Virus record (IMG/VR): IMGVR_UViG_3300038441_000779
Coordinates: 1-64,000 of that record
Direction: 5' to 3' (one strand)
DNA length: 64,000 nt
Origin: a virus
Each line of letters begins with the position of its first letter. Positions within the stretch are counted from its first letter, which is position 1. A model generated the notes under the pieces. It worked only from the letters and a program-made list of their open reading frames with translations. It was not told the origin of the DNA and did no database searches. Made by a program: the position numbers and the translations under genes. This document shows positions 31,868 through 39,498 of this stretch, one piece after another.

Positions 31868-32632
31868 TTATTTGAAATGGCCACGTTTAATGGCTTCGGT
31901 AGTAATAGCCACACAACGGGCAAAGTCTTTGTGGGACAACAACCGTTTAACTCGGTGGATCTGGTCCATATACTCGAACGCACCCCCGCGTTGAACTGCG
32001 GCCAGACGGAAGTCTTTGTAGTACTGGTGGTCCTTGAACTCGGCGAAGTCTTTGTCAAAGTCGCCCTCGTATGTAGACAAGTAAGGTTCGTGTTCGGTAG
32101 CCAGTCGTAGGATCGGTCGCACATCGATTGGCCTGGCCACCCCGCTCTTCTCGCACACCGGAATCTTTGGGACATCCCAGAGTACGTTAATTGGAATACC
32201 TGCCCAGACGTCATCAGTCAAGTGCTCCAAGAACTCCCCACGGTTCAACGGGTCCTCGCAGGAGAGATCTCCTGGATCTTCACCGAACTGCACCGGTAAC
32301 TGAATTGCCCAGTTGAGGAGTTCTTCACCGAAGTACAGGGCCTCACTTGGGTCACTACCTTGCTGGTGACGGCCCCAGGCTTCCACTACTTGCAAGAAAC
32401 CAGCAAAGGTACAACGACCGAAAGCATTGATGAGGTCATCAGCCATTTTGTAAGCAGGGGCCATGCGATCAGAACAAGCCTTCCGACAGACCAGATCGCT
32501 GGCGATCATCATGGTGTCGCCACCGTAAGCCTGCACCACGATGGACACCTGTTCAAACAGATCCCGAGCAATTGGGTTTTTACGGATCAGTTCGATTTCT
32601 TCAACGATGTTTTTATCATATTTACGAGACAT
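31868..32632 (-). CDS. Hypothetical protein (254 aa)
   Basis: Helical, acidic soluble protein with scattered Cys and Trp. The N-terminus (SRKYDKNIVEEIELIRKNP) is a charged helix; the C-terminus has HRVKRLLSHKDFARCVAI. No motif is recognised. It overlaps the upstream gene by 11 nt, consistent with coupled translation. Function unknown. Confidence 0.8.
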   Translation of the reverse strand: MSRKYDKNIVEEIELIRKNPIARDLFEQVSIVVQAYGGDTMMIASDLVCRKACSDRMAPAYKMADDLINAFGRCTFAGFLQVVEAWGRHQQGSDPSEALYFGEELLNWAIQLPVQFGEDPGDLSCEDPLNRGEFLEHLTDDVWAGIPINVLWDVPKIPVCEKSGVARPIDVRPILRLATEHEPYLSTYEGDFDKDFAEFKDHQYYKDFRLAAVQRGGAFEYMDQIHRVKRLLSHKDFARCVAITTEAIKRGHFK

Positions 32633-33104
32633 GGCCTTTCACCATTTCCAAATATCGAACAAAGTCTTCGGCAACTTTAGCAGCTACCGCCCAACCAGCT
32701 TCACGATTGAACTCTGGCGTAACCTTCCAGTGTAGGTTCCATACCGGGAACCAGAAATGTTTGCCGGTCTTCGGGTGCGGCTGCTTGAGGAAGTTGATCC
32801 GCGACGTCTGGGTGATACCCATGAGGTGTTGCTGTTCCCCTAGGTGGTGACGGAACAAGCGCGACAGCTCGTCGATATGGTCTGGATCACGCACACCGAT
32901 CATGATGTACGGTTCATCCCACCCGCTGTTGTCATCATGACCTTGGCAGGACCAGAGGGTAACCAGTTCCGGTGACTTGTTGATTGCCAATACCAGAGAC
33001 TGGATCTTTTCGTCAATGGCAGACAAAGGCAGGTGATCAGCCCGATTACGCATCACACGGAAATCAGTTGCGTGCATGCGGTGGTTCTTGTTGAATACAG
33101 TCAT
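32622..33104 (-). CDS. Hypothetical protein with S-C-Q-G-H motif (160 aa)
   Basis: ELVTLWSCQGHDDN (about 46-59) followed by YIMIGVRD and a later basic helix resembles the layout of TYW3-like folds, where a Ser-Cys-x-Gly-Arg/His loop follows a helix. The resemblance is weak, and proteins of this kind in phages have no known role. AAGGG lies 7 nt before the ATG. A DNA- or tRNA-modification role would be a guess. Confidence 0.75.
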   Translation of the reverse strand: MTVFNKNHRMHATDFRVMRNRADHLPLSAIDEKIQSLVLAINKSPELVTLWSCQGHDDNSGWDEPYIMIGVRDPDHIDELSRLFRHHLGEQQHLMGITQTSRINFLKQPHPKTGKHFWFPVWNLHWKVTPEFNREAGWAVAAKVAEDFVRYLEMVKGHVS

Positions 33105-33114
33105 TACTGAGCCC

Positions 33115-33318
33115 TTAATAAAGAGTTCTTGAAATTAAATAGCCAGCCACTAGTGCCAAAGAAATCACCAGTGAACCGCTAAACAAAGAAAACATACACA
33201 GCTGTAGATCGGTTAGCTTGCCCAGTATGTATTGACCACGATACGTACCGAACCAGCCGACAAACCACAGTACTACTAACACAGTGAAGCAGCTAAACAT
33301 CACATCTAACCAGTCCAT
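33115..33318 (-). CDS. Small two-span membrane protein (67 aa)
   Basis: Spans at about 7-25 (MFSCFTVLVVLWFVGWF) and 42-63 (MFSLFSGSLVISLALVAGYLI) with a short polar loop containing KLTDLQ. AGGTG before the ATG. Same general design as 31643 and 30967 but no clear sequence identity. Function unknown. Confidence 0.75.
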   Translation of the reverse strand: MDWLDVMFSCFTVLVVLWFVGWFGTYRGQYILGKLTDLQLCMFSLFSGSLVISLALVAGYLISRTLY

Positions 33319-33336
33319 GTCGGCACCTATTCGATG

Positions 33337-33384
33337 TTAGTTACCAAGGAGTCCTAACGAACCCCATCCGGTTACATTACCCAT
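33337..33384 (-). CDS. Possible micro-ORF (15 aa)
   Basis: GAGGA lies 7 nt before an ATG, and the frame gives MGNVTGWGSLGLLGN and a stop. It fills the gap between the genes at 33395 and 33318. A leader peptide or very small hydrophobic protein is possible; chance occurrence is also possible. Confidence 0.3.
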   Translation of the reverse strand: MGNVTGWGSLGLLGN

Positions 33385-33394
33385 TACACAATCC

Positions 33395-33619
33395 TCAAAT
33401 AAACATTGGTTGGTCTTTGGGGACTAACAATCCCTTATGGAACTGCAACGTCTCACCCACTCGCAGATTATTCTGCCCAGCCTTTATGAAAAATAAAAGG
33501 GTCCCACATGCAATGACTGCACCGGAACCCCTTATCGCCTTTACCTTAAAAGACGTAAACCGGGAGAGAATCAGATACTCCTCTCTGGCTAGTTCTAAGT
33601 ATCGACTTGGAAGGAGCAT
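33395..33619 (-). CDS. Hypothetical protein (74 aa) overlapping the upstream gene
   Basis: The ATG at 33619 follows AAGAGG by 6 nt and lies inside the end of the gene at 33546-34016, so the two frames overlap by 74 nt. The product has a charged N-terminus, a hydrophobic stretch (GAVIACGTLLFFI, about 34-46) that could span a membrane, and a polar C-terminus. The long overlap is unusual here; a frameshift joining the two frames is the alternative explanation. Confidence 0.55.
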   Translation of the reverse strand: MLLPSRYLELAREEYLILSRFTSFKVKAIRGSGAVIACGTLLFFIKAGQNNLRVGETLQFHKGLLVPKDQPMFI

Positions 33620-34016
33620 CGACAACCTCTTCTTTGAAGTTGCAGTCCCGGAAGACTGCTTTATCTTGGAAGATGGTGTCGGAATCGTTCTCGATCGAAC
33701 TTATTCCAACCTCCCGATCCCCCTTCTCATTCACATAGAGATAGAGGACCTTGTTAAATTTATCCGTGTGGTAAGTGATGGCCAGCCCATCCAAACCTAC
33801 CCAACCCGGATTAACGGTGTCGTACTTATCGCCGTTGTACATTACGTACTCGGAGGTCAGATCAAACACCGTTTCTTGCTGTACGGTTTGGATCTCGTGG
33901 AAATCCTCAGCCCGATCGGTGAAACCGTATTGCTTGCAAACGAGGGAATCGTCGGCTACAGCAGAGTTAGCCAACAAAGCCAGAGAACAAACTACAACAC
34001 TGAACATCCCTTTCAC
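33546..34016 (-). CDS. Exported protein with signal peptide (156 aa), GTG start
   Basis: GTG at 34016 has AAGGAG at 7 nt and overlaps the upstream stop. Residues 1-21 are a signal peptide (FSVVVCSLALLANSAVA, likely cut after AVA). The mature part has two Cys (SLVCKQYG and FRDCNF) that may form a disulfide in the periplasm, and Tyr/Asp-rich beta segments. It resembles 36720-37151 in design (signal peptide, C.KY/Q start, late D-C). Likely acts in the host envelope; function unknown. Confidence 0.8.
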   Translation of the reverse strand: MKGMFSVVVCSLALLANSAVADDSLVCKQYGFTDRAEDFHEIQTVQQETVFDLTSEYVMYNGDKYDTVNPGWVGLDGLAITYHTDKFNKVLYLYVNEKGDREVGISSIENDSDTIFQDKAVFRDCNFKEEVVDAPSKSILRTSQRGVSDSLPVYVF

Positions 34017-34561
34017 GCTACTTCTCCTTGCAGGACCAGACGGCTGTTGATGATTTCGTTGATTGGCATGGCATCGAGTTCTTTCAGGTGTTTACGGTAG
34101 TGTTCCGCGATAGCGCTGATGCGCTCACCGAAAGGAGTGGTCTCGAGGCTACGGGTGTTCTTGCACTGGAGTTCCAGGCTGTGCAAGGTAGGACCAAAAG
34201 CACTGAAGCTAATCTTGTCCTTGGTCATCTTGCCGTGGAAGAACAGTGGACTTTCCTGGTCGACGAACTGGGAGAAGGTTACCGACTTATCACCTTTCAA
34301 CCATTCACGGAAGTTTTCCAGCCCGTCAATGATTTCCAGGATATCAGCCTGGTATTTACCGATCTCGGTAGCAATGCTGAAAGTGTGCAGCGAGTCAGTG
34401 CTAATAATAGCCTGACGTTTGATACAGCCGTTGTCAGCGAACTCTACAACCGAACGGAGAATCAGATCACCGTTCTTTGCAACCGAAGCAGTGGATTCGA
34501 ACACTACGTTACGGGTCTTGAATTCGTCAACGATAGCGCGGGAAGAAAATACGATAGCCAT
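34013..34561 (-). CDS. Hypothetical protein (182 aa)
   Basis: The frame opens at 34603, but TAGGAG lies 8 nt before the ATG at 34561, which starts MAIVFSSRAIVDEFKTRN. A sheet with Glu/Lys-rich strands (ILRSVVEFADNGCIKRQAII) is followed by a helical part with LEIIDGLENFREWLKG and a C-terminal helix. It overlaps the exported-protein gene by 4 nt. Function unknown. Confidence 0.8.
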   Translation of the reverse strand: MAIVFSSRAIVDEFKTRNVVFESTASVAKNGDLILRSVVEFADNGCIKRQAIISTDSLHTFSIATEIGKYQADILEIIDGLENFREWLKGDKSVTFSQFVDQESPLFFHGKMTKDKISFSAFGPTLHSLELQCKNTRSLETTPFGERISAIAEHYRKHLKELDAMPINEIINSRLVLQGEVA

Positions 34562-34624
34562 AACAAAAACTCCTATTAGGTGTCTACACAGACGACCTGT
34601 CAATAATGGTAGGCTTAGCAGCCG

Positions 34625-34846
34625 TTACATCCGATAAAACTGCGAAGCCAATTCCAGGATCATGTAGACGTCCCAGAGCAGGATTCCAGCCGCCACTGCT
34701 ATCCCCAAGCAGCAAGCGTTGTATTCAGCGGAATACTCTTCCGTTTGACTTAGACTGCGATTGCAGAACCGTATCACCCAAATGCAAAATGCAATGGTTA
34801 CAACGAAGAAGAGTACCCCAAGTATTATAATCTTTGCGGCGGTCAT
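34625..34846 (-). CDS. Small two-span membrane protein (73 aa)
   Basis: Spans at about 5-25 (KIIILGVLFFVVTIAFCIWVI) and 45-62 (CLGIAVAAGILLWDVYMI) with a polar loop (SLSQTEEYSAEYNACC). GGAG before the ATG. First gene after the promoter at 34901-34941. One of a series of two-span microproteins; function unknown. Confidence 0.75.
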   Translation of the reverse strand: MTAAKIIILGVLFFVVTIAFCIWVIRFCNRSLSQTEEYSAEYNACCLGIAVAAGILLWDVYMILELASQFYRM

Positions 34847-34900
34847 GCCAGTTACTCCTTGTGGTTATGCAATGCTTATTAAAAACATCTACGTGCATTA

Positions 34901-34941
34901 CACCCAAGTAATATAGACCTGACCGCCTCTAGAAGTTAAAC
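34901..34941 (-). promoter_or_regulatory. Leftward early-type promoter, best match to the family
   Basis: The minus strand has GTTTAACTTCTAGAGG, then GGTCAGGTC followed by TATATTAC (34908-34915) and TTGGGTGTA. The stop codon of the upstream GNAT gene (34936-34938) is inside the upstream element. It lies about 60 nt before the next ATG. Confidence 0.8.
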
Positions 34942-35436
34942 GGTTAGTTTAAGCCTGGTGTAGATACCGGTCTGGTCAATTACCTGGAAGCCCAAACGCT
35001 GGTAGAAGTTCAGTCCCCGTTTGTTATCACGGTAGCACTGGACCTCCAATGGTTGCTTGAAGATCTCCATGTGGTTGTTAACCAGGTAACTACCGCTAGT
35101 CCACCCCCGACACCATTCCTCGAAGTAAATAGAAAGGAGTTGGTCTTCTGCCACTGCCATAAAGCCAACCGGTTCACCGCTACGTTCGAAGACATATACC
35201 CAGTCGAGTAGCTTCAGGTATTCATCGAACTTCTCGTCCATGAAACCAGGTTTACGGCACTGGGCGATCTGGTCTTTGAACATCTCACTAACTGCCTCAC
35301 AAGAGAGCAGTAAACTGAGTTCATAGCGCGTCAGTTCATCCCAGAGACGTCTAACACTTTTAATGATCTCTTCGGTAAGACCGGTCTTGGAATACATCTT
35401 GACGATAGCACCACGCAGTTTCCCGTCGTTTCTCAT
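34936..35436 (-). CDS. GNAT-like acetyltransferase (166 aa)
   Basis: The C-terminal NKRGLNFYQRLGFQVI is the typical end of GNAT folds (the N-x-x-G/A-x-x-F-Y-x-x-x-G-F pattern), preceded by a strand GEPVGFMAVAEDQLLSIYF. The acetyl-CoA pyrophosphate loop is poorly conserved, so activity is not certain. It overlaps the next upstream gene by 4 nt and is one of three tandem GNAT-like genes. Known phage GNATs modify host RNA polymerase or other proteins. Confidence 0.75.
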   Translation of the reverse strand: MRNDGKLRGAIVKMYSKTGLTEEIIKSVRRLWDELTRYELSLLLSCEAVSEMFKDQIAQCRKPGFMDEKFDEYLKLLDWVYVFERSGEPVGFMAVAEDQLLSIYFEEWCRGWTSGSYLVNNHMEIFKQPLEVQCYRDNKRGLNFYQRLGFQVIDQTGIYTRLKLTV

Positions 35437-36062
35437 TCAGTCAGTTCCTTACGGGCTACAGTCAAAATAGCTTCCAACTGAGCCAATGTGTAATGACCAT
35501 CCACAACAGCATAACTCCCACGAAAATCGACATACCCAGCCCAGTTGTCGATAATACTCTTTTGTAGCTCAATGTTCTCCGGGGTGTATGCCGTGGTACG
35601 GGAGCCATTGAGAGCTGCTGGATCGAACTCCGAAGTGACACTAAAGCCACATTTAAGAGCCAACTGCACCATTCCGACGACTTCGCCGCTCCAAACCATC
35701 TTGAGTTGTGCATAAGTAACACTAGCTGCCGCCTTGTATTCACGGAGCATGCTGAAAGCATGTCCGCAATGGCGAAACGCTTCCAGCACAAAGATCTCCA
35801 GCACTTGGTTAGCGCCGGCCATCAGGTAGCCTACAGGTTCGCCATCATGCAAGCCTTCAATAATGGTGATGTAATCTACCCCATGATCGATAGCCTCGCG
35901 GAGTTCTTTTTCCGCTTGCTCTTCTTCAGAAAGTTTCAAACCATGCAGTTCCCGATACATGAAAAGCAATGTTTGGAACGGGCCTCCGTAAAAAGCTTGA
36001 GAGAAATCTGATTTCTCTGGTTTGCCGTATTTCTGAGTAAAGAAGGTATGTGAAACTTGCAT
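35433..36062 (-). CDS. GNAT-like protein (209 aa)
   Basis: GEPVGYLMAGANQVLEIFVL (about 77-96) is the central GNAT strand pair, matching GEPVGFMAVAEDQLLSIYF of the downstream gene and VVGYLAMNVQNHVLALYI of the upstream one. A VQLALKCGFSV segment corresponds to the Y-x-x-x-G-F end, and an extra C-terminal region of about 60 residues follows. The acetyl-CoA loop is degenerate. Likely a diverged acetyltransferase or non-enzymatic homologue. Confidence 0.65.
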   Translation of the reverse strand: MQVSHTFFTQKYGKPEKSDFSQAFYGGPFQTLLFMYRELHGLKLSEEEQAEKELREAIDHGVDYITIIEGLHDGEPVGYLMAGANQVLEIFVLEAFRHCGHAFSMLREYKAAASVTYAQLKMVWSGEVVGMVQLALKCGFSVTSEFDPAALNGSRTTAYTPENIELQKSIIDNWAGYVDFRGSYAVVDGHYTLAQLEAILTVARKELTE

Positions 36063-36083
36063 AAATAAAACTCCTAAGGTAAT

Positions 36084-36111
36084 GGGTAAGCTAGCCTAGG
36101 CTAGCTTACCC
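36084..36111 (-). terminator. Perfect 28-bp palindrome in the GNAT unit
   Basis: GGGTAAGCTAGCC and its exact complement. It lies 12 nt after the stop of the upstream GNAT gene and just before the ribosome site of the next. The U tract is short, so it may be a partial terminator or processing hairpin. Confidence 0.6.
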
Positions 36112-36122
36112 TACACCGGTTG

Positions 36123-36707
36123 TTAGTTAATGTCTTTAGCCAGACGCCAGATGAGATTGGTGATCGCAGTATTCGTTGGATACGCTGTCTGTTCGGAATC
36201 GTCCTGCACGAACCCCAACCGGTCGAAGAAAGCTAATGCATCCGGACTCTGATACCCGACGGCTGCAGTTACTTCCTTTACATCGAAACGATTAATGTAC
36301 AACTCCAGCAAAGACAACCCAATGCGGTCCTTACGGAAGGCTGGCATGATGTAAAGCGCCAGCACATGGTTTTGGACATTCATAGCCAGGTAACCAACCA
36401 CCATGCCAGTATTGGCTTCCATGGTGATGAGCTTTGCTGTCTCTTCCATTTCCAAGGAGAACATTTCGCTACGCTGTACAGGATCCAGTGCCCAGTCGAG
36501 CTTCCGCTTGAAGCGCGGATCTTTCATGAACACCGGCAGCTGTTCATAAATGCTCATGTTGTAAAGCTCTTTAACCATGCCATAAATGGATGAATCTATC
36601 GCATTACCGTCCATCATGATCAAACGAGCCTGGAAATCGTTTGCATGCTTAACTTGGCGACGAGGAAGACCGAACACATTACGCTCAAACAAATTCTTAT
36701 TAGACAT
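36123..36707 (-). CDS. GNAT-like acetyltransferase (194 aa)
   Basis: VVGYLAMNVQNHVLALYIMP (about 106-125) followed by RKDRIGLSLLELYI gives the GNAT strand-4/helix-3 region with a usable acetyl-CoA loop, and PDALAFFDRLGFVQ is the C-terminal signature. This is the most complete of the three tandem paralogues. GAGGAG lies upstream of the ATG. Substrate unknown; protein or aminoglycoside-like small molecules are both possible for this family. Confidence 0.8.
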   Translation of the reverse strand: MSNKNLFERNVFGLPRRQVKHANDFQARLIMMDGNAIDSSIYGMVKELYNMSIYEQLPVFMKDPRFKRKLDWALDPVQRSEMFSLEMEETAKLITMEANTGMVVGYLAMNVQNHVLALYIMPAFRKDRIGLSLLELYINRFDVKEVTAAVGYQSPDALAFFDRLGFVQDDSEQTAYPTNTAITNLIWRLAKDIN

Positions 36708-36719
36708 ACCAAATACTCC

Positions 36720-37151
36720 TCAGCTGCGGGTGCAGTCTGCCAAAAACACGCCGCGGTTGATTTCGCGATCATCGTTAGTGAGATAAACAATGAAATACGT
36801 TTTACCATCATCGTCAACACGACGGAACAACATATCGCGTTGATTGCCAGCCACACCGCTGATAGCCCCACCCTCGGGGATACTCAGCTTGAGTCCTTCC
36901 TTGAAAAGATCATTCTTTTCGACGGTGAACTCGTACTTGGTTTGCTCTATTACGATTTCCTTTTGAATAACCGGGTTATCAGTCAGGAAACCTTGAGTCA
37001 TGTTCATTGCGTTGTCAGTGTACTTCTGGCACGTGTAGGTCTTCAGGACCTGGGCGCCAACGGTAGGGTCTACCGCAATAAAAGGCTGTTGGTTCATAGC
37101 AGCAAAACCAACAGTAGGAATCAGGGACAGTACCAGTGCAATCTTCTTCAT
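36720..37151 (-). CDS. Exported protein with signal peptide (143 aa)
   Basis: MKKIALVLSLIPTVGFA is a clear signal peptide with cleavage after GFA. The mature protein has Cys in KTYTCQKY and ADCTRS near its ends, suited to a disulfide, and a Lys/Glu-rich beta middle. Similar in design to the exported protein at 33546-34016. It would act in the periplasm of the infected cell; function unknown. Confidence 0.8.
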   Translation of the reverse strand: MKKIALVLSLIPTVGFAAMNQQPFIAVDPTVGAQVLKTYTCQKYTDNAMNMTQGFLTDNPVIQKEIVIEQTKYEFTVEKNDLFKEGLKLSIPEGGAISGVAGNQRDMLFRRVDDDGKTYFIVYLTNDDREINRGVFLADCTRS

Positions 37152-37195
37152 GAAACACTCCTAAATGAATCGAGTGCAAGTAGACCAGAATTGGC

Positions 37196-37480
37196 TTACT
37201 TGTTGAAACGGGCTTTCAGTTCTTCCAGCTTACGCAGTTTGGTCTTGCCCGCCTTGCGCGCTTTCCACACAGCAGTACCATGTACACGGCAGTACCAATC
37301 AATCCACTTGGGGTTCAGACCGAAGGTGGTATCACCGCGAAGCTCTGGTTCTGGATCAGGCCCGAGTTTAGCTTCCAGTTTAGGCGGTGTACGATTAATA
37401 GCGTCGTAGATAGCCTGATCCATACCTGGCATGATCCCGTCGAAGTCGGCGTTCAGGGATTTCAATTTATCATTAGTCAC
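37196..37480 (-). CDS. W-x-x-W-Y module protein (94 aa), GTG start
   Basis: GTG at 37480 has CGGAG at 6 nt and overlaps the upstream stop by 8 nt. The C-terminal half carries the module found in nine small proteins of this phage: PEPELRGDTTFGLNPKWIDW followed by YC, a helix and ARKAGKTKLRKLEELKARF. The N-terminal half is a short acidic helix. First of four such genes in 37196-38905. Function unknown. Confidence 0.75.
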   Translation of the reverse strand: MTNDKLKSLNADFDGIMPGMDQAIYDAINRTPPKLEAKLGPDPEPELRGDTTFGLNPKWIDWYCRVHGTAVWKARKAGKTKLRKLEELKARFNK

Positions 37481-37871
37481 GGGGATACTCCGGATACATT
37501 GAGAGACGTTCGGTATGTTTCCTGTAGAGGCGAGGACGTACCTTAACCAATCTAGAGAAAACATCCTTGGTGGTAAAGAAGTAATCTTCGATCACGTTGA
37601 AACCGAGGATACGCAAGCCTTCATCGACCGTAAACAACGGGGCTTTCATGTAGCAGCGATCGCCGTCAAAATCGATCATTGCATAACCACGGTTCAATGC
37701 AATCTTGCGTGGCACACCGGTTTGACGCATGTGCCATTCGACCCAGTCGTTGGACAAGAGATTATCCGGACCAGCGGTGAGTTTGGGCTCTGGGTCAGTA
37801 GCCAGTTTAATACGTGTCAACACATTGGTCGCATTATGACCAAGAGTACTGGTTAGAGCTTTATGTTTCAT
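37473..37871 (-). CDS. W-x-x-W-H module protein (132 aa)
   Basis: Residues about 26-66 hold the module: PEPKLTAGPDNLLSNDWVEW then H and a helix ending ALNRGYAMI. The remaining 65 residues (RILGFNVIEDYFFTTKDVF and a basic Arg/Tyr tail) are a different domain. ATG overlaps the upstream stop as ATGA. Function unknown. Confidence 0.8.
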   Translation of the reverse strand: MKHKALTSTLGHNATNVLTRIKLATDPEPKLTAGPDNLLSNDWVEWHMRQTGVPRKIALNRGYAMIDFDGDRCYMKAPLFTVDEGLRILGFNVIEDYFFTTKDVFSRLVKVRPRLYRKHTERLSMYPEYPRD

Positions 37872-38095
37872 GCTATCCCCATTTCACGATGGAATACACG
37901 CAGCATGGCCTTGTGTACCTTTTCGCCTTCGTCCCGTGGTACGTCCGCCAGGAACTTGGCTTTGTGCGTTCCGGCACTTCTTTCGAAAGCATCGGAAGCG
38001 TTGTTGAAGCGATAAGCTGGATCAGCTTCTTCAGCTTCCTTGGCCTCCAGCTCGGCAGCCATTTGCTGACGGAAACGAGTACTCATGATGCCCAT
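37868..38095 (-). CDS. Small hypothetical protein (75 aa)
   Basis: Charged helical protein with QQMAAELEAKEAEEADP and a His/Arg-rich C-terminus (KVHKAMLRVFHREMG). GGGGA lies before the ATG at 38095 and is part of the end of the upstream gene. Another ATG three codons on is possible. Function unknown. Confidence 0.75.
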   Translation of the reverse strand: MGIMSTRFRQQMAAELEAKEAEEADPAYRFNNASDAFERSAGTHKAKFLADVPRDEGEKVHKAMLRVFHREMGIA

Positions 38096-38097
38096 GG

Positions 38098-38592
38098 CTA
38101 TTCCCCTTTGACTTTGAAATGGACGTCATTTTTGATTACAACACGCCCGTCTTCTAAAGCTTCTGAACGAACACCGCCAGCCAGCGTACGAATTGGTTTC
38201 GTTACCCCTTCGATTTTTTCTGGTTTACGTGCGGCATGATACTGCTCAGCCGCTTCCACTTGATGCGGGTGCTTACCTTTTTCTGCAGACGGCTGCAAAT
38301 TCAAAGCAAGATTGTTATACAGCTTGAGACCGCCATTGTCCGCTTTGATTTCTGGAGTGATGGCGTAAGACTTACCGTCTACAGTTACCCACCCGTTAGA
38401 GTAGGCAATGCCGCAGAGTTCCCAGAACGACTTGACCACTTTGCGTATGTGGCCAGCTAGGCTTTCAATACCCAGGATAATCGCTTTACGATCTTCATCG
38501 GAAGCTTGTTGCCAGAAGTCTTTGACGTACTTCTCCAGCGCTTCCTTACCTTCTACGTCAGCCAGGCCACTTACAAATTCGTCGAGAGTCAT
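38098..38592 (-). CDS. Hypothetical protein (164 aa)
   Basis: Helical N-terminal 70 residues with LDEFVSGLADVEG and a Trp in SFWELCGI; a beta hairpin (WVTVDGKSYAITPEI) follows, then a Pro/Lys-rich linker and a C-terminal strand pair (GRVVIKNDVHFKV). It lies 2 nt from the next upstream gene. Function unknown. Confidence 0.8.
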   Translation of the reverse strand: MTLDEFVSGLADVEGKEALEKYVKDFWQQASDEDRKAIILGIESLAGHIRKVVKSFWELCGIAYSNGWVTVDGKSYAITPEIKADNGGLKLYNNLALNLQPSAEKGKHPHQVEAAEQYHAARKPEKIEGVTKPIRTLAGGVRSEALEDGRVVIKNDVHFKVKGE

Positions 38593-38593
38593 A

Positions 38594-38905
38594 TTACCAC
38601 CATGCCTTGAGATCGTTAACTACTTTGCCTTCTTGTAAAGCTTGGATACGGATACGGGCAGTAGCCTTAGCCACATTAGAAGACACCTTTTTCTGCAACC
38701 TGTACCAAGCGATCCATACCGGGTTTGCTTTACCTTCAGCGTTGGTCAAACTAGGTTCGTTCATGCACTGAACGACTTCATTAAAAACCTTATGCGCTCG
38801 CAGGTAGCTAACCCCGTGTTGTTGCATATACCACTTGGTCCAGGGTGCAACATTTAAAACACCCTTACTGGTAATAAGGGATGGCTCTTTGTCATTCGTT
38901 ATCAT
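38594..38905 (-). CDS. Protein with two W-x-x-W-Y modules (103 aa)
   Basis: Two copies follow each other: KEPSLITSKGVLNVAPWTKW and YM.. (1-45), then NEPSLTNAEGKANPVWIAWY and a helix (46-95). The duplicated design shows that about 45 residues make an independent unit. The ATG overlaps the stop of the upstream gene by 14 nt. Function unknown. Confidence 0.8.
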   Translation of the reverse strand: MITNDKEPSLITSKGVLNVAPWTKWYMQQHGVSYLRAHKVFNEVVQCMNEPSLTNAEGKANPVWIAWYRLQKKVSSNVAKATARIRIQALQEGKVVNDLKAWW

Positions 38906-39383
38906 TGTGTTTCAACCGATCCATGGAGCCAGGGGTACGGATAATGGTCAGGTGGGTGGCCTTATCGCTAAAGACGTCCTTATGGAAGATGGCACCACCG
39001 TCCGCCATCACCCTTTCCCGATTAAGCCGAATCCCGACTCTTGTAGGACCTTTAAAGCCAAGGCAAGCCACCCAGGCTCTGTACAACAAACGTCGCGTGC
39101 CCGGACTGTTGGACACCAGGCGAGTGACGCGGTCCTGGAACGGGTCGAACTTGGGGATGGTGTAAAACCCACCTCGCGGGCCACCTTTAAAACGATCACC
39201 AGTGATTTGTGGCATCGTTTCATGCAGGGTGGTTAGAAAGCTGAAAGCAGGAGTAGACGGCACTGGGTATCCCTGCTGATCCACCACAATGAACGGTGCG
39301 CCACCACCAGGATGAGTAAGGACCTCATCCAAAGTTGGTTTTGGCATTTTCTTCAAAAGTTCGTCTACCAATTTCTTATCCAT
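38892..39383 (-). CDS. Hypothetical protein (163 aa)
   Basis: Gly/Pro-rich central segment (GDRFKGGPRGGFYTIPKFDP) and Arg-rich C-terminal half (RRLLYRAWVACLGFKG, then RVGIRLNRERVM). The basic, compact nature suggests nucleic acid binding, but no known motif is present. GGAG precedes the ATG. First gene after the promoter at 39418-39456. Function unknown. Confidence 0.8.
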   Translation of the reverse strand: MDKKLVDELLKKMPKPTLDEVLTHPGGGAPFIVVDQQGYPVPSTPAFSFLTTLHETMPQITGDRFKGGPRGGFYTIPKFDPFQDRVTRLVSNSPGTRRLLYRAWVACLGFKGPTRVGIRLNRERVMADGGAIFHKDVFSDKATHLTIIRTPGSMDRLKHNDNE

Positions 39384-39417
39384 TACCGATTACTCCTTAA
39401 AAACTAATGTACTATAC

Positions 39418-39456
39418 ACACTAATAATTTAGGCCTGAGTTCTTGCAGAAATTAAA
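39418..39456 (-). promoter_or_regulatory. Leftward early-type promoter (TAAATTAT variant)
   Basis: The minus strand has GTTTAATTTCTGCAAG, then CTCAGGCC followed by TAAATTAT (39424-39431) and TAGTGTGTA. Two bases of the core differ. It is placed 41 nt before the ATG at 39383, back to back with the rightward adhesin cassette. Confidence 0.6.
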
Positions 39457-39498
39457 CACTCTATAGGGTACTATATACCTACTACAGTGAGAAATAAT
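39457..39498 (+). promoter_or_regulatory. Possible promoter/leader of the rightward adhesin cassette
   Basis: AT-rich leader containing CTCTATAG and CTATATACC. The G of CTATAG is 33 nt before the ATG at 39499, the same spacing as the TTTTATG motifs at 5165-5209, but the sequence match is poor. Confidence 0.3.
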
